Shown here: in pieces, positions 1 to 6,800 of the stretch
How the letters are laid out: each line of letters opens with the position of its first letter
How positions within the stretch are numbered: position 1 is the first letter of the stretch
Assembly: GCA_031290405.1 (NCBI GenBank)
Contig: JAITNO010000064.1
Coordinates: 1-12,589 of the forward strand
Source of the DNA: Spirochaetaceae bacterium
GTDB lineage: Bacteria > Spirochaetota > Spirochaetia > Treponematales > Breznakiellaceae
Direction of reading: 5' to 3'
DNA length: 12,589 bases
Position numbers and translations under genes: made by a program
Notes under the pieces: generated by a model
The model's database searches: none
What the model was told of the DNA's origin: nothing
Seen by the model: the letters and a program-made list of their open reading frames with translations, nothing else

Positions 1-27
1 GTTTAAGGTATAGTTCCCCCATACCAT
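1..27 (+). promoter_or_regulatory. possible -10 box and short leader of the thioredoxin-like gene
   Basis: TATAGT at 9-14 resembles a -10 box and would start RNA about 7 nt before the ATG at 28. The matching -35 would lie before the window, so it cannot be checked. No clear Shine-Dalgarno sequence is present. GGTAT (7-11) and ATACC (21-25) could form a weak 5-bp stem over this stretch. Confidence 0.25.
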
Positions 28-363
28 ATGAAAAACCTACACCTATTAGCCATCATCATTTGCATCCCGCTGAACGCTTGGGGCGCGCCGCCGGACCTTT
101 CCGCACAGGCCAGACGCGCTCTTGAAAAGGCAGGCTTGACCCCGCTCAAGGACGCGCGCCCCGCACGCGACTGGACGCTCAAGACGCTCGACGGCAAGAC
201 CGTCAGCCTTACCAGCTTGCGGGGCCGCGTCGTGTTCCTTAACTTTTGGGCCGCCTGGTGCCCGCCCTGCCGCGCCGTCGCGCAGCGTCGTGTCAAAAAT
301 CTCCACTTCGTTATGGTTTTTCATCGACGGCTTTCTCTGGGGCTATGCCTTTGCGGCGCTTAA
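28..363 (+). CDS. exported thioredoxin/TlpA-like protein, truncated and chimeric at its 3' end
   Basis: The reading frame gives 111 residues, but only about the first 83 look like a real protein. Residues 1-20 form a signal peptide (basic MKN, hydrophobic LLAIIICIPL, cleavage likely near AWGA), so the product would be exported. A TlpA/ResA-type thioredoxin N-terminus follows: the DWTLKTLDGKTVSLTSLRG strand region, VVFLNFWAAW, then the redox motif WCPPCR with cysteines 78 and 81. Family members normally continue for about 80-100 residues after CPPC (cis-proline loop and C-terminal helices). Here the sequence turns into VAQRRVKNLHF, which is the antisense of another gene's start, and stops at 363 inside the convergent neighbour. 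The fold would be incomplete, so this is a broken gene or one half of a chimeric assembly. In the intact form, disulfide reductase activity outside the cytoplasm or cytochrome maturation is the family role. The class is firm; the exact subfamily is not. Confidence 0.72.
   Translation: MKNLHLLAIIICIPLNAWGAPPDLSAQARRALEKAGLTPLKDARPARDWTLKTLDGKTVSLTSLRGRVVFLNFWAAWCPPCRAVAQRRVKNLHFVMVFHRRLSLGLCLCGA
268..279. other. breakpoint or chimeric join between two truncated genes
   Basis: Thioredoxin-family similarity on the + strand runs at least through the Arg codon of CPPCR (271-273). Acyl-synthase similarity on the - strand runs at least through DGA (276-271). Both end here, with a GC-rich overlap of a few bases that fits either strand. 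This is what a microhomology-mediated rearrangement, or a false join of reads sharing a short GC-rich word, would look like. Everything left of about 270 may therefore not be the natural neighbour of the rest of the window. Confidence 0.6.
271..324 (-). pseudogene. 5' fragment of a DTTLRDG-type acyl synthase (citramalate / 2-isopropylmalate synthase family)
   Basis: From an ATG at 324 the - strand encodes MKNHNEVEIFDTTLRDGA. The segment VEIFDTTLRDGA is the hallmark first beta strand and metal/substrate-binding loop of the HMGL-like TIM-barrel family (citramalate, 2-isopropylmalate and homocitrate synthases), whose proteins start almost exactly this way. A purine-rich AGAGAAAG lies 6 nt upstream of the ATG, and the ATG follows the stop codon of the 633-residue gene by 18 nt, so it looks like a genuine next gene in that transcription unit. 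After codon 18 the expected Q/E and following barrel sequence are absent. The frame instead reads the antisense of the thioredoxin-like gene. Which synthase it was cannot be decided from 18 residues; the VEIFDTTLRDGA spacing fits citramalate synthase well. Confidence 0.6.
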
Positions 364-2244
364 AAGCTTGGTGATGTAGATCTTTATATAGAGACGCAAC
401 GCGTTTTTATTGTTGATCTTTGAAAGGCCCGCAGTGTTCCTCACGATGTTTTCGGCTATGTCGTCGAGCATATAGACGGTGAGCATCGACGAAAACTGGT
501 TTTTATACACCTGCTGAATGTAGCCGCGAATGATGGTGTTGACGTCCCCTCTGAGTTTCTTTTCTTCGTTGGGATTTAAGCGTTGGTTCCATTTGTTGTT
601 AAGAGCGTCAAGGTACCCGTCGAGGGTGGTTCCGTCGGGCACCAATGTGCGGGCAAGCTTTATAGCCGAGTCGCGCAGGGATTCCCTGTTTTCCTCAGGC
701 TTTGCGCCTGCGCCGCCAGCGCCCGCCGCCGCGCGGTCCTCGCCTTTCTTCTTGCCGAATTTGAGGTAACGCATCAAGCTTACCAGCGGCTTTATGGAAT
801 ACCAGAACGGCAACGAAAACCTGGCGCGGCGCAACATATCCTCTCTCTTCAATATCAACAATGTTCTTAGCGGAATCGGGCGGTCTCTTTCGAAGAAGCT
901 TTCGTTGCGCGGCAGAGAGCCGTTCTTCAGCAACACCTCCGCCTGCAAGAGGGCCGTCTTCTTGTCCCGAACGACGGTAAGGAGCAGAGGCGTGTAGAGG
1001 TTTGCCGTCCGAATCAGCAGATCTTCAAACTCGGCGTTCTTGTCCATCGCGTCTTCGTACTTGTATGCGTAGAGCGTCTTTGCCCAACGCTCCTCGATGT
1101 CCGTCTTTATTTGGGTTCTGGCCTCAACGAGCAAGCGAGTGCAGAGCGTGAACACCCTGTCTTTCTTGACGTACCACTCCATGCCGTCCCTCGCGACGAA
1201 CTTTAACAAGGCGGGGAGCTCTTTGGCGTCGGTACGGCTCGTTCTTTTGCCCAAGAAGTCTTCCAAATCCGTAGGCGTATACCGTTGCAGGATGGGGATG
1301 CCCGCCTCAGTCTTGAAGTCGAGCATATCGCCTATGGTGAAGGCGAACGGATACTCAGAGAGCCTTGTTTCGATTGCGCCGAGCGCGGCTTCCTTTTGCT
1401 TTCTGTAGATGGACTCCGCCAGGTAAAAGTTGTTGTACGCCGAGACGATCGTTGACGCTTGAATGATGGCCGAATAATCGGTGGGGGCTTCCTCGTTGTA
1501 GCGACGGATGATCTCGCTGATGTGAGAGTAGATGATGGGGCACAAGAACGTCCACGCGGCGGAGGCAAACTCATCGGCGGCTTCTATGTTTGCGATGCAT
1601 TCGGCCGGACGCATGACGATGGAGGACAGGAAGTCTTTTACGCGCGACTCGTGGTCTTTGATTCTGCTCGTCAGTCTTTGCGTAAAGAAGTCCATCTCGC
1701 TGCGTTGGTGCAGGGCTTCTTGCAGTTTTACGAAGGAGTATTCGAGCATCTTCGTGGGGTACATCGATTCGAGCGTAAGCGCGGCGCCAAAGTTTTCGGG
1801 GAACACGAGTTTTATAATCTGGTGGGGACTTTTATGCTCCTCCGAGAGGTAGTTTACCATATCCTTTTCCACGCGGATCACCTTGACTTTTGCGGCGGGT
1901 ATCTTGATGTCCAACGTTTCTTCGCTGGGGAAGGGAAGTTTCCTCTGGTCGTGTATCGAGAGGTACTCTTTTTCGATGACGTCGTTGTAGAAGTTCGGCA
2001 TGACGATCTTTGTGGAGCCGTCGTTCGTCTCCAGGCCGATTTTGCCCTCTTCTATCAACGCGTTGAGTCCTTCCGATACTTTTCCGCGCGCATTGCCCCT
2101 AAATCCGTCCAGGGTGAAGTTTGCGCTGCCCTTCTCGATGCTCCACTCGATGAATTTGATAAAGGATTCAGCCACGACGTAGGGTGAGTTTTTTTGATAC
2201 GAGTATGTTCGCAACAGCGTGTATAATTCAGTGTTTTCCTGCAT
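343..2244 (-). CDS. uncharacterised soluble 633-residue protein
   Basis: I do not recognise a named family. The 633 residues are largely helical and charged, with no signal peptide and no membrane segment, so a cytoplasmic location is likely. Residues 1-110 resemble a small winged-helix-like segment only loosely (FTLDGFRG...GLNALIEEGKIGL followed by an acidic strand region); this is a guess from pattern. Residues 160-300 and 340-500 are long amphipathic helices. A flexible Gly/Ala linker (AAAGAGGAGAKPEENRES, about 505-522) separates a C-terminal helical domain (523-633) that starts with LRDSAIKLARTLVPDGTTLDGYLDALNNKW in pieces. The ATG at 2244 is supported by a -35/-10 pair ending 9 nt upstream. 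The gene lies 70 bp downstream of yitT on the same strand but has its own promoter, and it is followed after 18 nt by the broken acyl-synthase start. The composition resembles the 466-residue protein at 3764 (also helical, also with a Gly/Ala linker), so the two may belong to the same lineage-specific protein set. Confidence 0.8.
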   Translation of the reverse strand: MQENTELYTLLRTYSYQKNSPYVVAESFIKFIEWSIEKGSANFTLDGFRGNARGKVSEGLNALIEEGKIGLETNDGSTKIVMPNFYNDVIEKEYLSIHDQRKLPFPSEETLDIKIPAAKVKVIRVEKDMVNYLSEEHKSPHQIIKLVFPENFGAALTLESMYPTKMLEYSFVKLQEALHQRSEMDFFTQRLTSRIKDHESRVKDFLSSIVMRPAECIANIEAADEFASAAWTFLCPIIYSHISEIIRRYNEEAPTDYSAIIQASTIVSAYNNFYLAESIYRKQKEAALGAIETRLSEYPFAFTIGDMLDFKTEAGIPILQRYTPTDLEDFLGKRTSRTDAKELPALLKFVARDGMEWYVKKDRVFTLCTRLLVEARTQIKTDIEERWAKTLYAYKYEDAMDKNAEFEDLLIRTANLYTPLLLTVVRDKKTALLQAEVLLKNGSLPRNESFFERDRPIPLRTLLILKREDMLRRARFSLPFWYSIKPLVSLMRYLKFGKKKGEDRAAAGAGGAGAKPEENRESLRDSAIKLARTLVPDGTTLDGYLDALNNKWNQRLNPNEEKKLRGDVNTIIRGYIQQVYKNQFSSMLTVYMLDDIAENIVRNTAGLSKINNKNALRLYIKIYITKLLSAAKA

Positions 2245-2282
2245 GTGCTGTCAATTATCGGCATAAACGCGTTCATATTCAA
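2245..2282 (-). promoter_or_regulatory. sigma70-type promoter of the 633-residue gene, nearly leaderless
   Basis: On the - strand, TTGAAT (2282-2277), a 17-bp spacer and GATAAT (2259-2254) form a good sigma70-like promoter. Only 9 nt separate the -10 box from the ATG at 2244, so transcription would start about 2-5 nt before the ATG. No Shine-Dalgarno sequence fits in that space. Confidence 0.6.
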
Positions 2283-2314
2283 GGGAGGCGCGGACGGGGG
2301 ACGGCGGGCTCCGG

Positions 2315-3196
2315 TCAGTCTTTGGGGCGGTGATAGAATTCCCCGTTGAGGAAGTCTGTTTTGAGTACGTTGATGAAGGCGGCGGGGTCGAGAACCTTTA
2401 TTTCCCGGATGAGGGCGTTGACGCCGCTGGCCGAAACGACCGAATAGAGGAGTGTGCGCCGCGCGTTCTTATATTTGCCGATTCCGGTAAAGGCGGTGGC
2501 GTCGTGGTGGGTCTTGTCGCGTATGAGGGCGTAAACGTCTTCATGTTTGTCGGTGATGATAAGGAGTGTTTTCTGTTGATAGCCTTTGTAGAGGCCGTTG
2601 AGTCCCATCGTTTGGGCAAATTGAAAGATGATGGAGTAGAGAGCTTTTTCAGGGTCGAAGACGAGAGCGGCGACGATGAGTACGACAAGATTGGACAGGA
2701 ATATGAGCGTCCAAGCGTCGCGGCCTTGTTTTTCCGCGAAGTATATGGCGATAAAGTCGGTGCCTCCGCTTGTGGCGTCGGCGCGCAGGCAAAGGGTAAC
2801 GGCGACGGCGTTGACGATGCCGCCGAAGACGGCGCAGAGGAGGCTGTCGTTAAGGTTAAGGTAGCCGACGAGGGAAGCGGGTATGACGTCGGTAAGAACG
2901 CCTGTTAAGAAGACCATAAGACACGAGAATAATGTGAACCATTTGCCGATGAATCGAAAGCCGATGTAGACGGGAACGGCGTTGAGGGCGTAGTAGAGGA
3001 GGCTGAAGGGGAGGCGGACGTGGAGGTAACGCCCGACGATCTCGATGGCAAGCACGGAGACGCCGCTCAAACCGCCGGGGATGATGCCGGCGGCGATGCA
3101 GAGCGTTTTAAGGTTGAGGGCCATGAGGACGGCTCCGAGGCATACGAGGGTAACGCGTTTTACGGTGTACTGTAGGTGTGATGCATTCACGCGCAT
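2315..3196 (-). CDS. YitT-family integral membrane protein (YitT plus DUF2179)
   Basis: The protein has 293 residues, normal for the family. Residues 14-205 hold about six hydrophobic segments (near 14-32, 42-58, 64-82, 86-104, 119-138 and 163-181) with family-typical text: LKTLCIAAGIIPGGLSGVS in the first loop and RADATSGGTDFIA after the fifth segment. Residues 208-285 form the cytoplasmic DUF2179 domain (KTLLIITDKHEDVYALI ... TGIGKYKNARRTLLYSVVS ... DPAAFINVLKTD). The transported substrate or role of most YitT proteins is unknown. I place the start at 3196. The same frame stays open to a GTG at 3646, but that 150-residue extension is only translated tandem repeat, and a TTGACA-N17 promoter ends 9 nt before 3196. 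The gene is divergent from the 466-residue gene and is followed by the 633-residue gene on the same strand. Confidence 0.85.
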   Translation of the reverse strand: MRVNASHLQYTVKRVTLVCLGAVLMALNLKTLCIAAGIIPGGLSGVSVLAIEIVGRYLHVRLPFSLLYYALNAVPVYIGFRFIGKWFTLFSCLMVFLTGVLTDVIPASLVGYLNLNDSLLCAVFGGIVNAVAVTLCLRADATSGGTDFIAIYFAEKQGRDAWTLIFLSNLVVLIVAALVFDPEKALYSIIFQFAQTMGLNGLYKGYQQKTLLIITDKHEDVYALIRDKTHHDATAFTGIGKYKNARRTLLYSVVSASGVNALIREIKVLDPAAFINVLKTDFLNGEFYHRPKD

Positions 3197-3205
3197 TGCG
3201 TCGGC

Positions 3206-3234
3206 ATGGTGCCGGTTTCGCGCGCCTTTGTCAA
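3206..3234 (-). promoter_or_regulatory. probable promoter of the yitT-like gene
   Basis: On the - strand a perfect TTGACA (3234-3229) is followed by exactly 17 bp and CACCAT (3211-3206). The -10 box is weak (3 of 6 consensus bases). The distance from its end to the ATG at 3196 is 9 nt, the same geometry as the 633-residue gene. This supports the 3196 start and predicts a leaderless or nearly leaderless message. Confidence 0.45.
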
Positions 3235-3303
3235 GGCCCCGCGCCACTTGCCCCATGCCGCGGAGTCCGGCTCGCGCGGCATGGCGCGCCTTCCAACGGC
3301 CTT

Positions 3304-3660
3304 GTTTCACCGGTCGTCGAAGTTGTTTCACCAATGGGCAGGTTTGTTTGAGTGGTGAACGGGCTTGTTTGAGTGGTGAACGGGCTTGTTTGAGTGGTGA
3401 ACGGGCTTGTTTCACTGGTGAACCGATGTGTTTCACTGGTGAACGGGGTTGTTTCACTGGTGAACGGGGTTGTTTCACTGGTGAACCGATGTGTTTCACT
3501 GGTGAACGGGGTTGTTTCACTGGCGAACCGATGTGTTTCACTGGCGAACGGATGTGTTTGAGTGGTGAACAAAATCGTTTGAGTGGTGAACTGAATTGTT
3601 TCACTGGTGAACTGAATTGTTTCACTGGTGAAACAATTTGTTTCACCAGTGAGCGGCGTT
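3304..3660. repeat. 21-bp tandem dyad array 1 (17 units, divergent intergenic region)
   Basis: Seventeen consecutive 21-bp units start at 3304, 3325, 3346 and so on to 3640 without a single indel. The typical unit is GTTTCACTGGTGAAC plus a 6-bp variable tail. Each C-type unit contains the dyad TTCAC-TG-GTGAA; the unit at 3619 extends to GTTTCAC-TG-GTGAAAC, a 16-bp inverted repeat apart from its 2-bp centre. Units at 3346, 3367, 3388, 3556 and 3577 carry GTTTGAG in place of GTTTCAC. Tails fall into a few kinds (cgggctt, ccgatgt, cggggtt, ctgaatt), often shared by neighbours, which indicates copying between adjacent units. The two left units (3304-3345) are degenerate. The array fills most of the 567-bp region between the divergent yitT and 466-residue genes. 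Because 21 is a multiple of 3 and no stop occurs, several frames stay open through it, but nothing suggests they are translated. The rest of the region (3235-3303 and 3661-3726) shows no gene. Confidence 0.95.
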
Positions 3661-3726
3661 GTTTTGACTCAAAGGCGTCCCGCTCAGGGCGGATGCGAAA
3701 GGCCCAGGGCCCTCGTGGAGGACGTA

Positions 3727-3755
3727 TTGCACTTTTTATTGTTTTTTGCTATGAT
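3727..3755 (+). promoter_or_regulatory. sigma70-type promoter of the 466-residue gene, predicted leaderless
   Basis: TTGCAC (3727-3732), a 17-bp T-rich spacer and TATGAT (3750-3755) form a strong promoter. The ATG at 3764 lies 8 nt after the -10 box, so RNA should begin within about 0-3 nt of the start codon. The 8-nt gap (GCCTCATT) holds no Shine-Dalgarno sequence. The 21-bp array ends 66 bp upstream of the -35 box. Confidence 0.65.
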
Positions 3756-3763
3756 GCCTCATT

Positions 3764-5164
3764 ATGAGTGATCAACATGAATACTTGGAACAGCTTGGCT
3801 CCGCTTTGTCGGAACGGCACGATTGGATTGAACGATCCGATATGCCCAAGCTTAAAGAAGACTTTCGCGCTTTTCTGACTGCGCTCACCACGTTGTATGG
3901 GATTTTCGTTAAGAGGGGATACATCGCCGACGATCCCTACAGGAACGACGCCAAGACCGACGACTTGAAAGTGCCGGACTTAGGCGCGCTCGTCGAATCC
4001 AACAAGCGCGACCAGATTGGGCGCAGGATGTCCGAGCTGGACAAGGAGCTCGACCATCTGGTCAACTTCTATCAGTTTTCAATCGAGAACTTCACCCAAG
4101 GAAAGATAAAGATTATGATGGGGCTCGTTACCTACATCAATTGGACGCGCCTGTCGCCGGATTCCGAGTCGCCCATCACCCAAGCGGTCAACAACATCCT
4201 CAACGAGGCGCGGCATACGGACATTGACCCTGTTACGCGAACAACTCTTAACCAAGCGGTGATGAAGCTGAGCAACTACACCAGCTCGATTGCCAACCAC
4301 CTTAAACTTGTCAGCGAGTTTAACCGCGAACAGTACAAGTACGATTTGCGCCTGAACATCACCGCGTCGATGACGCAGGACGACGCGAAGGTTCCCGAGA
4401 TAAAGAAGCGCTTTGCGTCCCGCTTTCCCAAACAACCGTTCTATGCCGAGCTTGCCGAGGAGCTTGTTCGCGAGGACTATTCGGCGAAGGGCCCTGAGTT
4501 GCGCGAGTCCGTGCTTAAAAAGCTTGTCGTTGAAAAGGCGAAGCCTAAGACGGCGAAGCCGCCGCGCGACGTGAAGCGCATCCTCATCGACGCCCTTAAC
4601 GCGCTTGGTTCGGCCTACACGATTCTTGCCGAGCTTTTGCAGAAGCTCGCCTTGAATCACGATCTTGTCAACAACAAGAAGCTCAGCTTCTGGGGCTCGA
4701 TTGTAAAGATGCTTCAACAGATGGGCAACAAGGAGCCTGAGCCGTTCATCTACGAGCTTGGATTCGCCGGCGCCGGCGCGGGCAAGGGCGGAGCGAACAA
4801 GGAACAGCTCAACTATGCGGTGTTTACCGCCGAGCTTGAGCGTCTGTCGAGGGTGCTGCAGTCCATCGCGGTGAACGGCGCCGCGCAGTCGAAGCTTGAA
4901 GCGATGAGCGAGGAGCAGCTTGCCGATGTGTTTCAGCGCAATATGAAGGATGCGCTCATCGCGCACAAGACCCTCAGCGCTTTGGACGAATACTTTAAGG
5001 CAAACGTCGACAAGGCCGACAGGACGAAGGTCAAGGGCATCAAGCCCGAGCTGGGCGCGTTGAAAAGCGTAACGCTTAAGGCTAACGACAAGCTCATCGA
5101 GTACAATTCCATCAAGGAAGAGGAGGCTCAGTTTAAGAAGCTGGGCATTGATGCGGCGACGTAG
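3764..5164 (+). CDS. uncharacterised soluble 466-residue helical protein
   Basis: I do not recognise a named family. The 466 residues carry no signal peptide or membrane segment and are strongly helical and charged. Residues 1-110 are likely coiled helices (LKEDFRAFLTALTTLYGIFV ... IGRRMSELDKELDHLVNFYQF). A middle domain covers about 135-260. A Lys/Pro-rich hinge (EKAKPKTAKPPRDVKR, about 257-272) leads to helices 273-325, a Gly/Ala linker (GFAGAGAGKGGANKEQ, 333-348) and a C-terminal helical domain 349-466. The start at 3764 is fixed by the promoter ending 8 nt upstream. The last 14 nt overlap the start of the peptide-binding lipoprotein gene, so the two are co-transcribed and probably translationally coupled. 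A role linked to the envelope or to peptide uptake is possible only from that linkage. The linker style resembles the 633-residue protein at 343-2244. Confidence 0.85.
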   Translation: MSDQHEYLEQLGSALSERHDWIERSDMPKLKEDFRAFLTALTTLYGIFVKRGYIADDPYRNDAKTDDLKVPDLGALVESNKRDQIGRRMSELDKELDHLVNFYQFSIENFTQGKIKIMMGLVTYINWTRLSPDSESPITQAVNNILNEARHTDIDPVTRTTLNQAVMKLSNYTSSIANHLKLVSEFNREQYKYDLRLNITASMTQDDAKVPEIKKRFASRFPKQPFYAELAEELVREDYSAKGPELRESVLKKLVVEKAKPKTAKPPRDVKRILIDALNALGSAYTILAELLQKLALNHDLVNNKKLSFWGSIVKMLQQMGNKEPEPFIYELGFAGAGAGKGGANKEQLNYAVFTAELERLSRVLQSIAVNGAAQSKLEAMSEEQLADVFQRNMKDALIAHKTLSALDEYFKANVDKADRTKVKGIKPELGALKSVTLKANDKLIEYNSIKEEEAQFKKLGIDAAT

Positions 5165-6800
5165 CTCTTCTTTCGTCATTGCTTTCTTTCTCTGCTTCTC
5201 GTGCGCCTCTTCTTCGCAGACGAGTCCCCCGCCGGAGGCGGACGACGAAGCGCGCTATGCGGAGACTCGCCCGGAGGTGTTCGACCGCGACGTGCTTTCG
5301 GCGTCGTTTCCTCGCGCCGACGTGGAGCTTGATTACCGTAAGTCCTACCTTGCAAACGAAGCGCAAATCTATACGGCCCTTTACGAAGGACTGTTTACCT
5401 ACAATCCCTTAACCATAAGCCCGGCGCCTGGAGCGGCGTCCGCGTGGGACGTCTCCGCGGATAAAAAGGTATGGACCTTTACCATTCGGGAATACGCTCG
5501 GTACTGGAACGGCGACCCTGTGCGCGCCGAAGATTTTCGCGCGGCCTGGCTTTCCGTGCTGGAGCCGGAACGCAACTCACCCTACTCGTCGCTCTTCGAC
5601 ATCATCGAAGGGGCGCGGGACTACCGGCTGGGCGTGCGGAAGGACGCTTCCCTGGTGGGCGTTTCCGCGCCGGACGACAAGACGCTCGTGGTGCGCCTCG
5701 TCTCTCCCGCGTCGTTCTTTCCCGCGATGCTCTGCCATCATTCTTTCAGTCCGATGCATCCGTCCATGTTTGCCCTCAAGGACTGGTCGGGCGCGCCGCC
5801 TGTTTCAAACGGGCCCTTCTACCTGCTTAGCAACGACGAAGACGAGCTCATCCTTGCCCGCAACGAGCTTTACTGGGACGCGCGAGACGTGGGACTAAGC
5901 AAGGTTCGCATCAAGTGGACGGCTGACGGGGACGAAGCCGCGGAACTGTGGAACTCAGGCGAGGTGCGCTGGATTTCGGGCAACTTTAATCTTGAAAAGA
6001 TCAAGGACCGGTCGGGGGTCGCCGTAAATCCCATCTTTGCGACCTACTATTGCTACATCCGCTCCGCGCGGAAACCCTGGAACGACTATCGCATCCGCCG
6101 CGCCCTTACGCTCGTTCTGCCCTGGGAACGCCTCAGGGAGGGTTACTATCTTCCGGCGAAGACCTTGGTCTATCCCATCGAAGGCTATCCCGAAATTGCG
6201 GGTCTTGAGGGCGCCGACGTCGACGAAGCGCAACGGCTTCTTGCGGAGGCGGGCTTCCCCGGCGACGGGGACCTGCCGGAGCTTGTGTTGCGCGTAAACG
6301 CCGGCGCGGAGGCGCAGCGCATCGGGGGCATCATGGCTTCCGCCTGGAAAGACGAGCTGGGAATCAAGGTGAAGGTTGAGGTGGTGCCCGCCGCCGTCTA
6401 TTTCGATTCGCTCAAAGAGGACGGCTACGACGTGGGCTTTTCCACGTGGATTGGAGATTTTGCCGACCCCTACACGTTTTTGCAGATGTGGCGGCGGGAT
6501 TCCAACCTGAACGACGCCCGCCACAACGACGGCGATTATGAGAAGCTGCTCGACCGGTCGATGTCGGAAGAAGGCGGCGACCGCTTAAAGACGCTCTCCG
6601 AAGCTGAGGAGTTGCTCCTTGCGCGGGGCAATGTGCTGCCGATTTCCTACAGCTTTGCGGTAAACGTCGTCGACGCGGCGGAACTCGACGGCTGGTACCG
6701 AAACGTGCTGGACATTCACCCGTTCAAATACCTCAAGTTCCGCAGAATGATGCCGCTCCCCACCGTCGTTTTTGCGGCGACCCCCGTCGTTTTTTTATAG
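5151..6800 (+). CDS. OppA/DppA-type peptide ABC transporter substrate-binding lipoprotein
   Basis: The 549 residues match the SBP_bac_5 family that captures oligopeptides outside the membrane for an ABC importer. Residues 1-18 are a lipoprotein signal (MRRR, hydrophobic FVIAFF, then LCFSC). Cys18 is the likely lipidation site; the box is loose, with Leu at -4 and Cys at -3, as spirochaetes tolerate. Family text follows in order: EAQIYTALYEGLFTYNP (70-86), WTFTIREYARYWNGDPVRAEDF (108-129, broken here only for reference), ERNSPYSSLFDIIEGARDY (140-158), SNGPFYL (219-225), RKPWNDYRIRRAL (307-319), LLAEAGFPG (363-371), DVGFSTWIGDFADPYTFL (427-444) and NDGDYEKLLD (459-468). No permease or ATPase genes follow, so it is an orphan component here. 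I chose the ATG at 5151; a TTG lies directly before it. It overlaps the 466-residue gene by 14 nt. The last 17 or so residues after DIHPFKYLKF are an unusual tail encoded by terminator-like DNA. Confidence 0.92.
   Translation: MRRRSSSFVIAFFLCFSCASSSQTSPPPEADDEARYAETRPEVFDRDVLSASFPRADVELDYRKSYLANEAQIYTALYEGLFTYNPLTISPAPGAASAWDVSADKKVWTFTIREYARYWNGDPVRAEDFRAAWLSVLEPERNSPYSSLFDIIEGARDYRLGVRKDASLVGVSAPDDKTLVVRLVSPASFFPAMLCHHSFSPMHPSMFALKDWSGAPPVSNGPFYLLSNDEDELILARNELYWDARDVGLSKVRIKWTADGDEAAELWNSGEVRWISGNFNLEKIKDRSGVAVNPIFATYYCYIRSARKPWNDYRIRRALTLVLPWERLREGYYLPAKTLVYPIEGYPEIAGLEGADVDEAQRLLAEAGFPGDGDLPELVLRVNAGAEAQRIGGIMASAWKDELGIKVKVEVVPAAVYFDSLKEDGYDVGFSTWIGDFADPYTFLQMWRRDSNLNDARHNDGDYEKLLDRSMSEEGGDRLKTLSEAEELLLARGNVLPISYSFAVNVVDAAELDGWYRNVLDIHPFKYLKFRRMMPLPTVVFAATPVVFL
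6777..6796 (+). terminator. possible intrinsic terminator overlapping the end of the lipoprotein gene
   Basis: GCGAC (6777-6781), a CCCC loop and GTCGT (6786-6790, with one G-T pair) are followed by a seven-T run (6790-6796). The stem is short, but hairpin plus T-run at the end of the transcription unit fits. It lies inside the last codons; the stop TAG is at 6798-6800. CCGTCGTTTTT occurs twice in a row here (from about 6763 and 6784). Confidence 0.4.

Noticed and set aside
1459..2187. + strand frame of 242 codons
   Set aside because: It is antisense to the 633-residue gene; no promoter or motif supports it.
3304..3660. CRISPR array
   Set aside because: The period is 21 bp with 6-9 bp tails that recur; there are no unique spacers of 30 bp or so and no cas genes. 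The same holds for 6918-7127.
3045..3767. + strand frame of 240 codons with CFTGER repeats
   Set aside because: It is array 1 plus antisense of yitT; it ends at the start of the 466-residue gene and crosses its promoter.
5148..5150. TTG start of the lipoprotein gene
   Set aside because: An ATG follows immediately at 5151, and the signal peptide is unchanged.
4079..5179. - strand frame of 366 codons
   Set aside because: It is antisense to the 466-residue gene, which has a strong promoter and a coupled downstream gene; no recognisable domain.
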